From the NCBI GenBank assembly GCA_027943885.1, contig AP027078.1, forward strand, positions 434,001 through 498,000: a stretch of DNA of 64,000 nt, in the 5' to 3' direction. This stretch comes from Candidatus Tyloplasma litorale (GTDB lineage Bacteria; Bacillota_I; Bacilli_A; Mycoplasmatales; Hepatoplasmataceae). Under the pieces are notes generated by a model that was not told the origin of the DNA, did not search any database, and worked only from the letters and a program-made list of their open reading frames with translations. The translations under genes and the position numbers were made by a program. Below, piece by piece: positions 38,801-47,480 of this stretch (position 1 is its first letter; each line of letters starts with the position of its first letter).

Positions 38801-40424
38801 TTTTAGAGTTTTGGTTGATAGATAATTATGAGTGGATGAACACAGATTTCGAGCATTTAAGAGAGAAAAAATAGTTTTGGTTGATAGATAATTATGAGTG
38901 GATGAACACTTCCTCTTTTCAATTTTCGTGAAGTGTTTCGTTTTGGTTGATAGATAATTATGAGTGGATGAACACAATCTAACCTAGAATCAGCAGACAC
39001 CACACGTTTTGGTTGATAGATAATTATGAGTGGATGAACACTAATGATTCTACTTTTGAAGCAATATCCATGTTTTGGTTGATAGATAATTATGAGTGGA
39101 TGAACACCTACATCTTCATATTCCATTAGTATGTTATGTTTTGGTTGATAGATAATTATGAGTGGATGAACACTAGATTTTTGAAGAAGTGAATTAAGAG
39201 AACGTTTTGGTTGATAGATAATTATGAGTGGATGAACACAAAAATCAGTTTTTATTTCTCCAGTTTCATGTTTTGGTTGATAGATAATTATGAGTGGATG
39301 AACACAGCAATATTAAATGGGGTACTCCATTAAGTGTTTTGGTTGATAGATAATTATGAGTGGATGAACACTTCTCACTTCATCAAGAAAGATATGCTGG
39401 TGTTTTGGTTGATAGATAATTATGAGTGGATGAACACTCATCTATTAACTCATCGATTTTATCACTTGTTTTGGTTGATAGATAATTATGAGTGGATGAA
39501 CACTCTTTTAGTTATTTATTTAATGGAGTGGTTGTTTTGGTTGATAGATAATTATGAGTGGATGAACACGGAGTGTTGGTTTTTATATTGAAAAAAATAG
39601 TTTTGGTTGATAGATAATTATGAGTGGATGAACACCCGCAATTGCTAAATTCGACGACGATTTTAGTTTTGGTTGATAGATAATTATGAGTGGATGAACA
39701 CAACTAAAACTCTCCTTAGATTTTCTCTATCGTTTTGGTTGATAGATAATTATGAGTGGATGAACACTGATTCAATTGATAACATAAGCGTCATCAAGTT
39801 TTGGTTGATAGATAATTATGAGTGGATGAACACAAAGACCAGATATCACTCAACTAATTTTTTGTTTTGGTTGATAGATAATTATGAGTGGATGAACACT
39901 TCAGAAAACTGATTTGAATTTAGATGAGTGTTTTGGTTGATAGATAATTATGAGTGGATGAACACGCTAATGACGAACAAACTTTAAAAACCATTGTTTT
40001 GGTTGATAGATAATTATGAGTGGATGAACACTTACCGCAAACGAACTTTCAAAAGACATTTGTTTTGGTTGATAGATAATTATGAGTGGATGAACACAGA
40101 TATAATTATATGGTAAAGGAAAGGACAGTTTTGGTTGATAGATAATTATGAGTGGATGAACACGTAATTTCATATACTTCAACTGCAACTCTAGTTTTGG
40201 TTGATAGATAATTATGAGTGGATGAACACAAACTAAAATTGATAAAGAAATTGATATTCGTTTTGGTTGATAGATAATTATGAGTGGATGAACACTAATA
40301 AATCGGGAATCCCAGGTTGTTGATAGTTTTGGTTGATAGATAATTATGAGTGGATGAACACTTATTGAGTAGTTAACGCTCAAAATCATTTGTTTTGGTT
40401 GATAGATAATTATGAGTGGATGAA
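23838..40424 (+). CRISPR. Type II-A CRISPR array, 252 repeats and 251 spacers
   Basis: The 36-bp repeat begins GTTTTGGTTGATAGAT and ends GGATGAACAC. By tracking repeat starts I count 251 spacers, nearly all 30 nt. Exceptions are 29 nt (23874-23902, 31324-31352, 33501-33529, 36998-37026, 37261-37289) and 31 nt (23939-23969). Repeats look identical except those at 28722 and 30566 (same 4-nt deletion of GGTT), 36500 (one G to A), 36764 (first G to A) and the terminal copy at 40392, which loses its last bases. A GTTTT start and a degenerate right end indicate transcription left to right, with the newest spacers next to cas9. Because 66 nt is a multiple of three and UGA is sense, three of the six frames stay open through the repeat; these are not genes. 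Confidence 0.99.
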
Positions 40425-40446
40425 TTTTTTAAAATAAATTCAACTT

Positions 40447-40480
40447 AAAAAGGCAATAAATTAATTTATTGCCTTTTTTT
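40447..40480 (+). terminator. Bidirectional terminator at the array end
   Basis: A palindrome (ggcaataaattaatttattgcc) flanked by A5 and T7 lies 22 nt after the last degenerate repeat and just before the stop codon of the convergent minus-strand gene. It can terminate the array transcript rightward and the helicase gene leftward. Confidence 0.8.
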
Positions 40481-40483
40481 ATT

Positions 40484-42427
40484 TTATAAACCATTGGTTC
40501 TATTTTCTATCAATCTATTATTAATTCTCTTCTTTAATTTTTCAATTTCTATATTTTCTTCATAAAATAAATAATTTTTTAATAATTTATCTTGTTGTTT
40601 TGTTTCTAATAAATTTCAATCTTCTTCTGTTATATATTTTCCAATAAATCAATTTCTACTTGTTAGTATTTCAAATTTAATATTTTTCAAACCATATTTT
40701 CTAATAGTTTTAGAAACTTGTTGTTTTTTCTTCAGTTTTAATTTATCATCAAATGCATTGCTGACATGATAACAAAGTCTTTGGATTAAATTTTGAGATT
40801 GGCCAATATAAACTCTATTTTCATTATTATGATCCAATATTGTAATTTTATAAATTCCTGCTTGATTCATATAATATTTATATTCAAATTGATTAATTAA
40901 TTTAGTATTAATTAAATTTTCTTGAACTCATTTTTCATCTCTTCAAATATTATTAATGTAACTTTTATATATTTTTGTTTTGAATATACTTATTTCATTT
41001 AAATTATTAAATTTACTAAAATTACTTTCTCCCAAAGGTATAAATTTCTTATTTTTTGAAAAATAAAAACCAAGAGCTTCTTTATTTGTTTTGATTTTAT
41101 CAATTGAAATATTTTGAACATTTATTTTTAAAGCATCCTTGCCTCTAGAAAGAGCAACATAAGTTTGACCATCAGCAAAAATATTTTTACAATCAACATC
41201 AAAACTATCTAAAGTCATTCCTTGGGATTTGTGAATAGTTATTGCATATGCAGGTTTAATAGGTAATTGTTTAAATGAAAGTGCTATTTTATTAGGGTTA
41301 TTAAATTCATATAATGTATGTTTGTAAAAATTAAGTTTTTGTTCACCTACACCATCCCAATCAACAATTATCTTACTATAGTTAATATGCTTTATAGTTC
41401 CTAAAGATCCATTAACTAATTTATTATCAAAATCATTTTTTAAATGAATAACTCTTATTCCTTTTTTAATAATTAATCTCTCACTAAATGTTTCTTTAAA
41501 TGAATTAATTTCATTCTTATACAAATCTCAATTAGAAGAATAAATTTTAGATTTAAATAAAAAAGACTTATTATTATTGGATTCAATAAATTTATTGTTT
41601 ATTGAATCAACTTCATCTTTCTTAGCACGTAAATTTAATGATTCTGATTTACTTTCATTTTTTAAATTATGAAAATAATTTATATCATCTTTATTAGTAA
41701 TTCCAATTCTTAAACGATTTAAATGTCTTATAAAATCTTTATCTTTTTGTCTATAATGTTTATTTAAAGTTAAATAAACAAAATTCATACTTTCTCATAT
41801 TCTACTTTTAAAAATTCAAGGAGTAAAAAATCCATTTTTAGATATAGGTGGTAATTGAAGAAAATCACCAAACAAAATTAATTTTACACCACCAAAATAT
41901 TCATTATTATTTCTTGCATCTTGTAATACTTTATTAAGTAAATCAAATTGCATATAACTTAAAATTGAAATTTCATCTATTATCAAAACATCAATTTTTT
42001 GTAGTTTTAATTTTATTTCTTGTTTATATTTTTTAGAATTTAATATTTTATTTATGTCATCTAGACTCTTTTTATTTCCTATTCCTGAAAAAGAATGAAT
42101 AGTCATTCCATTCTCAAAATTAACAACAGAAATGCCAGTTGTTGAAGTTATTTGATATTCTAAATTTAAATATTTAGTAAATTCATTTATAAAAGTAGAT
42201 TTACCTGAACCAGCAGGACCTGAAAAAAAATAATAATTTGAATTATTTCCATCAAAAATAGTAATAAATTTTTTAAGATATTCATTTTTAGTTTCAAAAT
42301 CTTTTCTTTCATCTAATGTTTGAACTTTTGCTTTTTCAAAAAATGAAATTCGAATTATTAAAATAAAAAATATTGCTAATACTAAAGAAAATATTGCTAA
42401 TACTAAAAGAATTGAAAATAAAATCAT
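40484..42427 (-). CDS. Membrane-anchored PIF1/RecD-like helicase fused to GIY-YIG nuclease (647 aa)
   Basis: One code-4 frame; read with the standard code it breaks into four pieces at UGA-Trp codons. Residue numbers are from the upstream GTG at 42451; I prefer ATG 42427, since a TATAAT (42443-42438) sits between the two. A long hydrophobic stretch (MILFSILLVLAIFSLVLAIF) is followed by an SF1B helicase core: Walker A GPAGSGKST (78-86), Walker B DVLIIDE (154-160), GDFLQLPP (195-202), and a C-terminal AITIHKSQGMTLD ... YVALSRGKD module typical of PIF1/RecD. From about 528 comes a GIY-YIG domain: AGIYKI, then VYIGQSQNLIQRL, His in CYHV, FEIL and a basic tail. Function unknown. Helicase plus nuclease at the membrane suggests processing or restriction of incoming DNA. 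It lies between array and cas1, divergent from cas1 and convergent with the array. Confidence 0.85.
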
Positions 42428-42508
42428 ACTAAAAAAATTATATATTTTCACTTAAGTAAAAAAATTAAAAAATTATTAAATTATAATTTAAGTAAAAAAG
42501 GATGAAAA
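42428..42508. promoter_or_regulatory. Divergent promoter region of helicase gene and cas1
   Basis: A TATAAT at 42482-42487 lies 21 nt before the cas1 ATG, with an AAGGA ribosome site at about 42498. On the minus strand TATAAT (42443-42438) lies 10 nt before the helicase ATG at 42427. A direct repeat ttaagtaaaaaa occurs at 42452 and 42489. No -35 consensus is evident. Confidence 0.5.
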
Positions 42509-43459
42509 ATGGGATGAAAAACTATTCTAATAGAAAGTGAAAATAAATTTTCTATCAAAAATAATTTTTTAAAATTAACAAGTTACAATGATGAAAAAGA
42601 AAAAGAAAAAGAAATAAAAATATCATTAGAAGAAATAGATTTAATAATAATTCAAAATTATAAATCTTGAATTACAATTAGAACTTTAATTGAACTATCA
42701 AAAAAGAATATAACTTTTATAATTTGTGATCTTTCACATGATCCAATTTCAATGTTAATTCCATTAGCATTACACCATAAACCATTGCAAAATTTTAATT
42801 TACAAATTGAACAAAATTCAAGATCTAAAAATATTTTACATAAAGAAATAATTAAACAAAAAATAATAAATCAAAAATCAGTATTAATAGATATTGAAGC
42901 AAGTGAAGAAATAATCAATAAATTTTCCAATTTTGCAAATGATGTATTACAAGGTGATAAAACAAATAGAGAAGCAGTATCTGCAAAAATGTTTTTTAAA
43001 GAAATATATGGAAGTTCATTTGTAAGGTTTTATGATGATGGAATCAATTCTTTTATGAATTTTGGATATAAGATTTTAGCTTCTAAAATTTCTAATTGCT
43101 TAATAAAATATGGTTTACATCCAACTTTAGGTGTATTCCATAAAAATAAAAGTAATTATTTTAATTTATCTTATGATTTTATTGAACCCTTTAGACCATT
43201 AGTAGATTGATTAGCTAATTATCTTAAAATAGAACTAAAAGATACATTAACTATTTCATTAAAACTTAAAATATTAAGAATTTTAGATATGAAGGTACAA
43301 ATAAATGAGAAGATATATCTTGTAAAAAACGCTATAGATATTATGGTAAAAAGCTATATATCATTTTTACAAAATGAAAGAGAAGATCTTTCACTACCAA
43401 CTATTCATTTATCATTAATAAAGGAACAAATAGATAAATATGAATTCAAGGAGTTCTAA
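42509..43459 (+). CDS. cas1: Cas1 integrase of type II-A (316 aa)
   Basis: Cas1 forms the spacer-integration complex with Cas2. The ATG at 42509 gives MGWKTILIESENKFSIKNN, the usual N-terminus of type II Cas1, with a ribosome site (AAGGA) ahead. UGA-Trp codons occur throughout. Metal-binding residues are visible: Glu155 in TNREAVSAKMFF, His211 in GVFHKNKSNYF and Asp223/Glu226 in SYDFIEPFRP. The length is normal to slightly long. Its last 20 bases overlap the start of cas2, so cas1, cas2 and csn2 form one translationally coupled operon. This adaptation operon lies 18.7 kb from cas9, beyond the array and the helicase gene. Confidence 0.96.
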
Positions 43460-43778
43460 TTTTAGAGTTATGAGATTAATAATTTTATATGATTTACCGA
43501 CAGTTACTAAAAAAGATATTAAAATGGCTAGTAAATTTAGAAGTGAAATAATAAAAAAAGGATTTATAATGATGCAAGAATCTGTTTATATAAAACAATG
43601 TATAAATATTGATCACTTAAATAAAGAGTTAATTAAATTAAGTTTAATCCTTCCTAAAGAGGGTGATGTAAGAGCAATATCAATAACAGAAAAACAATAT
43701 TTTGATATGAAAATATTAAAAGGTGAAAAAAGCGTTGATGAAAAAATAACAGAGAAAGGTAGTTTAATTTTAATATAA
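43440..43778 (+). CDS. cas2: Cas2 (112 aa)
   Basis: Cas2 is the structural dimer at the centre of the Cas1-Cas2 integrase. The sequence shows the typical first strand MRLIILYDLPT with Asp18, then VYIKQ and DVRAISITEKQYFDM. A basic N-terminal extension (MNSRSSNFRV) precedes the usual start; Met11 is a possible alternative, but the ATG at 43440 has AAGGA-like spacing only within cas1. It overlaps cas1 by 20 bases and shares one base with the csn2 start (TAATG). Confidence 0.94.
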   Translation: MNSRSSNFRVMRLIILYDLPTVTKKDIKMASKFRSEIIKKGFIMMQESVYIKQCINIDHLNKELIKLSLILPKEGDVRAISITEKQYFDMKILKGEKSVDEKITEKGSLILI

Positions 43779-44827
43779 TGAAAATAATTTTTAGTAAAAA
43801 AGAAATATTATTTAAAAATAATATTGCATATTTGTTTTATAACAATCCAGAAGAAAAAGAAGATATTTTATCAGAATTAATACAATCAATTAATAAGGGA
43901 GATTTTATTTATGATGAAGAAGAATTTGATAAATTTGATTCATTAGAATATGTAGATTTAAGTAAAAATTTAGTAAAAGAATTTGCATTATTAAAAACTT
44001 CTGGAATTAGAAGAAAAATAGAAAATGATGTAAAGGATTTTTTCATTCAAAATGAAATCGAAAATGTATTTAATAAAGATATATTAAATGAACTTTTTAA
44101 AAAAATTGAAGCAAATTTTAATACTGAGGAATATAAAATATACTTTGAGAATAAAAATGATGATGCAACAAAATTAATTGATAACTTATTTAAAATAAAA
44201 ATCAATACAAAAGATGGAGAGGAAATAAATACAAAATTAAATCAATGAGTTTTATCTCCAATTTACTTAGAAATGATGTTAGATGATAATATTAAAAATA
44301 AAATAATTATTATTAATAATTATGATTCTAATGAAGATTATTCTAATGAATTTATCAATAAAAAAATAACTAAATTAATTAAAAATAATTTAGTCTTATT
44401 AATAACTAGAAAAAATAATTTTTTTAAAAATCAAAATTGTTCATCCAAAAATATAAATATAATAACTGGAGAAGATGAAATACAAAATATTAAAATGAGT
44501 AAGGAAATCTTGAAAGATATTTATTTACTAAATAATGATTTTTCAATTTATGATTATGATATTTTTAAATCAAATAGTGATTATTTAACTAGTGAAAATG
44601 AATTACAAAGAATGGAAAATATATTATTTTCAGCAATGAGTATTCATATGAAGGATTTAGTATTTAAAGAAAAAAGTTCCATAGATTTAACATATTTAAA
44701 TGATGAATTATATTATGGTGTTCTTTTATTTTTAGATCTTAATAGTGATTTATTTAAAAATCCCAAAATTACTTATAGTAGGGAAACAAAGAAAACAATA
44801 AAAGAAAAAATAAAATTAATAAAATAA
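43778..44827 (+). CDS. csn2: Csn2, long form (349 aa)
   Basis: Csn2 is a ring-forming, DNA-end-binding protein needed for spacer acquisition in type II-A. This one has 349 residues, like the long Csn2 type of Streptococcus thermophilus rather than the about 220-residue SpCsn2. The N-terminus MKIIFSKKEILFKNNIAYLF and the late hydrophobic strands (KIIIINNYDS, NNLVLLITRK) fit the degenerate P-loop-like fold; I see no clear Walker A. A UGA-Trp at 44246 joins its two halves. It starts within the cas2 stop codon and ends 2 nt from the stop of the convergent AAA_13 gene, with no clear terminator between them. Confidence 0.87.
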
Positions 44828-44829
44828 AT

Positions 44830-47169
44830 TTATTCTTCTATTCCAAAGGCAACTATTGTAGAAGATAAATAATTTCTATGTCTTATTCTTCTAAGTAGAT
44901 TTTCATCTTTCTTTTCATGTGCATTTTGTATTAAAAGTGAAAATCTTTTAGAAAAGTTAATTAAAATATCCTTTTCTCCACAATCTATTTCAAATAATTT
45001 TTCAAAATTAATCATAGATTTTTTTATTGGAAGAAAGTCATTTTCAGAATTAAAAATTTTATTTGAAATTTCTTTAATTCTTTCATTATCTTTTGATAAT
45101 ATTTTAGAATTTAATATTTTATGAATATTTTTACAAATGTTTTCCTCCTTATTTTTTGGATAATTTCCTCCTCATATTTCATTTTGGATAAGATTTTTAT
45201 AATTATTTCTAATACATTGCTTTTTTTCATTATGAGGAATATCATTTATTCTAACAATAATATAAAATATTGTTTTTAAACTTTTAATATACTCATCTTC
45301 AATTTTAAAATTTGAATCTATAATAAAATTAATAAAAATGCTTTCTAAAAAATTAGAAATATTTTCTTCATTAGGAAAAAATGAACGAAAATTAATTATT
45401 TCATCTACTCTTGTATTTCCACTATTTAATTTTCATTCTCTTATTTCAACATCATTTTTATCATCATTTTTCATATCACTAAATAATTTCTTTTTGTCAT
45501 TCTCATTATTTTTTAAAGAAGAAGTTAATTCATATAAAACATTCAAATTATGTGTAAATATAATAAATTTAGATTTAAGCTGCTTTTCCTTCTTATTTTC
45601 ATTTATTTTTTTACCTAATCCACCAATTCCTGTTGCTATGCCAAATTTATCTAAATTAAATTTAATATTTGATAATTTATTAGCTTTTGAATGGTCATTT
45701 GAATCAAAAGGATCATCTATTAAAACAATTAAATTCTCATTTTCTTCTAGTTTATTTATTTTTATTTCTAAATGAACAAAAAAATATGAAAGTGAAAAAA
45801 TTTTCCTTTCCCCTTCTGATAATTTTTTAATTTCTTTATTAATTTCTATTTCATAATTACCTGAAGAACCTTTGCCTTGTTTTGGTTTGGGAAGTAAAAT
45901 TTTAAAACTAGCATCAAAGTGATTCAAAAAATAATTAAATCTTTTTTCTATTTTTTCACTTATTTCAACTAAATTATCTTCTCTTTGGATTTTTAATTTA
46001 TTTATTTCGCATTCAATTTTTTTATCTTCTTTAAAATTTCTATTTATTTCATAACTTTCTTTAAAAAAATTTATTTTATTTTTTTCAAATTCATTTTTTA
46101 TAATCTTTTTTTCTTTCTCAAAATCAATTCTTTTTTCTTCTATATTTAAAAATGGTAAATTTTCTAAAATTGAATAAATATTTATATTAATTTTTTTAAA
46201 ATTATCATTATTTTCATTAATTTTTTTAACTACATCACTAAATTTCTCAAATAATTCATTTACTTCTTTAATTTTTTTAATTTCTTTATAAATTCCTCTA
46301 TTAAAAATTTCCTTAATTTTTTTTTTAATTTTTTTTACATTTAAATTTAAAGAAGTTATTTTTTCATTTACTTTATTTGAATATTCCTTCAAATATTCCT
46401 CTATATCTTTTTGTTTAATTTCTATCTTTCGTATAAAAAGAAAATCTTTTTTTATTTTCATAGCCTCTTTATGAAGATTTATTATTATTGTTTCTTCATT
46501 TTTTTGTTTATTAAAATTTTCATTAATAAAATCAATAATTTTATTAGTATTATTAATTAAAAAATAAACTTTTTCACACTCTGCAAAAAAATCATTAATT
46601 ATTTCATTATTTTTTATTTTTTCAATTGAAGAAATTATTTTTTTTTCAATTTCTTTACTTGAGACTATAAAATCTTTTATTTGATCGTCTTTAAAACTTT
46701 TTTTCAATTCATTAAAAGTAGGTTCTTTAAAATCAAAATATTTTTGATTTTGTTTTATTGTTTCAATATATCCTTTTTTTATAAAATCATTTATTTTATT
46801 TTTGATTTCATCTAAACATTTTTGATTTTTATCTATTTTATCTGAAATATCCTTTATATTTTCTGCATAAAATAATTTGAATGTGCTATTTTTAATAGGA
46901 TTACTAATGTTATTAATAATTTCTGAATTTTCTTTATCAATAGATGAAATAAAAATATTATTAACTATAAAATCTTGATTATAAATTAATATATTTTCTA
47001 AATTATTTTCTTTTTTTATTTCATTTATTTTTCTTGTATATGTTGTTTTTCCAACACCATTTTTTGCAAAAACATAAGTTATAGGTTTTTTATCCATATT
47101 TTGAACATTTAATTTAATGTGTTCTTCTATAGATATATTTAATTTTTCTTTTAAATCTTCTATTGTCAT
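44830..47169 (-). CDS. AAA_13 (PrrC/RloC-like) ABC-type ATPase (779 aa)
   Basis: One code-4 frame from ATG 47169 to TAA 44830; UGA-Trp codons break it in standard-code reading. Walker A is FAKNGVGKTT (34-43), followed by IYNQDFIVNNIF, typical of the AAA_13 group. A long charged coiled coil spans about 85-430. The ABC signature is LSEGERKIFSLSYF (450-463), Walker B LIVLIDDPFDS (about 480-490) and the switch histidine is in FTHN (540). About 200 residues follow that I cannot assign. In PrrC and RloC this place carries an anticodon-nuclease domain; I do not see its R-x3-E...H signature with confidence. Relatives act in phage defence, so an abortive-infection role is a reasonable inference. It lies directly downstream of the tracrRNA terminator and convergent with csn2. 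Confidence 0.75.
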
Positions 47170-47178
47170 AATAAATTA

Positions 47179-47184
47179 ATTATA
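47179..47184 (-). promoter_or_regulatory. -10 box of the AAA_13 gene
   Basis: TATAAT on the minus strand, 9 nt before the ATG at 47169, directly after the U-run of the tracrRNA terminator. No Shine-Dalgarno sequence is seen, so the mRNA would be leaderless or nearly so. Confidence 0.45.
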
Positions 47185-47187
47185 AAT

Positions 47188-47380
47188 AAAAAAAACAAAT
47201 ACTCATTAGAGTATTTGTTTATACAGGAGGATTAATTGGTGGGGTTACCTGTGTACCCCTCAGCATAAAGCTTTATCTTGATTGATAGATAATTATGAAT
47301 GGATAAACTTATATTTAATTGTTTGTTTTGGTTGATAGACAATTATGAGTAAGTAAACTTTTCATTCAAATAACCAAGTT
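47188..47380 (-). ncRNA. tracrRNA with two tandem anti-repeats
   Basis: Minus strand. Two anti-repeats pair with the CRISPR repeat: distal 47325-47360 and proximal 47275-47310, 14 nt apart. The proximal copy can pair with repeat positions 1-34 without a mismatch; all five base differences (positions 1, 3, 7, 25, 31) give G-U wobbles. The distal copy pairs at 1-28 (wobbles at 16, 27, 28), with one mismatch at 29. After the proximal copy come a short palindrome (ATAAAGCTTTAT), a stem-loop GGGGT-loop-ACCCC (about 47239-47257) and a strong terminator. The 5' end is inferred from the -10 box at 47387. Expected length is about 190 nt before processing. It lies 23 kb from cas9 and is convergent with csn2 across the AAA_13 gene. 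Confidence 0.88.
47189..47220 (-). terminator. tracrRNA terminator
   Basis: The minus strand reads AAACAAATACTC, loop TAAT, GAGTATTTGTTT, then a U-run. The 12-bp perfect stem marks the tracrRNA 3' end at about 47188. Confidence 0.9.
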
Positions 47381-47386
47381 AAATAT

Positions 47387-47392
47387 ATTATA
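47387..47392 (-). promoter_or_regulatory. tracrRNA -10 box
   Basis: TATAAT on the minus strand, 26 nt upstream of the distal anti-repeat. It places the start of transcription near 47380. No convincing -35 is visible in the A/T-only upstream sequence. Confidence 0.5.
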
Positions 47393-47434
47393 CATAAAAT
47401 ATTATTAAATTTAAAAATATTTATTTTTTTTATT

Positions 47435-47468
47435 AAAAAAAGATTTAGCTAAATTGCTAAATCTTTTT
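47435..47468 (-). terminator. Terminator after fusA
   Basis: Inverted repeat aaaaagatttagc / gctaaatcttttt with a 6-nt loop and T runs on both strands, 13 nt after the fusA stop codon. It ends the str operon, so no tuf gene follows. Confidence 0.85.
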
Positions 47469-47480
47469 AAATTTTAAAAT

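Noticed and set aside
24241-40389. Dozens of open frames of 60-190 residues on both strands repeating WLIDNYEWMNT, VHPLIIIYQPK or CSSTHNYLSTKT
   Set aside because: They are translations of the CRISPR repeat. The 66-bp unit keeps frame and the repeat has stop-free frames on each strand, so open frames arise without coding.
40484-42451. Reading the helicase region as a pseudogene or as four separate small genes
   Set aside because: All breaks are UGA codons in one frame. UGA is Trp here, as cas9, cas1 and rpsG show, so it is one intact gene.
45338-45775. Plus-strand open frame of 145 residues rich in Phe, Ser and Leu
   Set aside because: It is antisense to the conserved ATPase motifs of the AAA_13 gene and has the composition of a shadow frame.
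44830-47169. A separate 61-residue gene at 44830-45015 beside the AAA_13 gene
   Set aside because: It is in the same frame as the ATPase and only UGA codons lie between, so it is its C-terminus.
47225-47230. AGGAGG on the plus strand as a ribosome site
   Set aside because: No plus-strand open frame follows; it lies within the tracrRNA sequence.
47275-47360. A degenerate second CRISPR array of two repeats
   Set aside because: The interval is 14 nt, not 30. The differences preserve pairing with the repeat, and a stem-loop and terminator follow on the minus strand. A tracrRNA explains all of this.
47310-47380. A long tracrRNA acting as a natural single guide on the cas9 promoter
   Set aside because: That needs a repeat-like sequence in crRNA sense upstream of the anti-repeat. 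Here both copies are in anti-repeat sense, and I found no shared stretch with the cas9 promoter.
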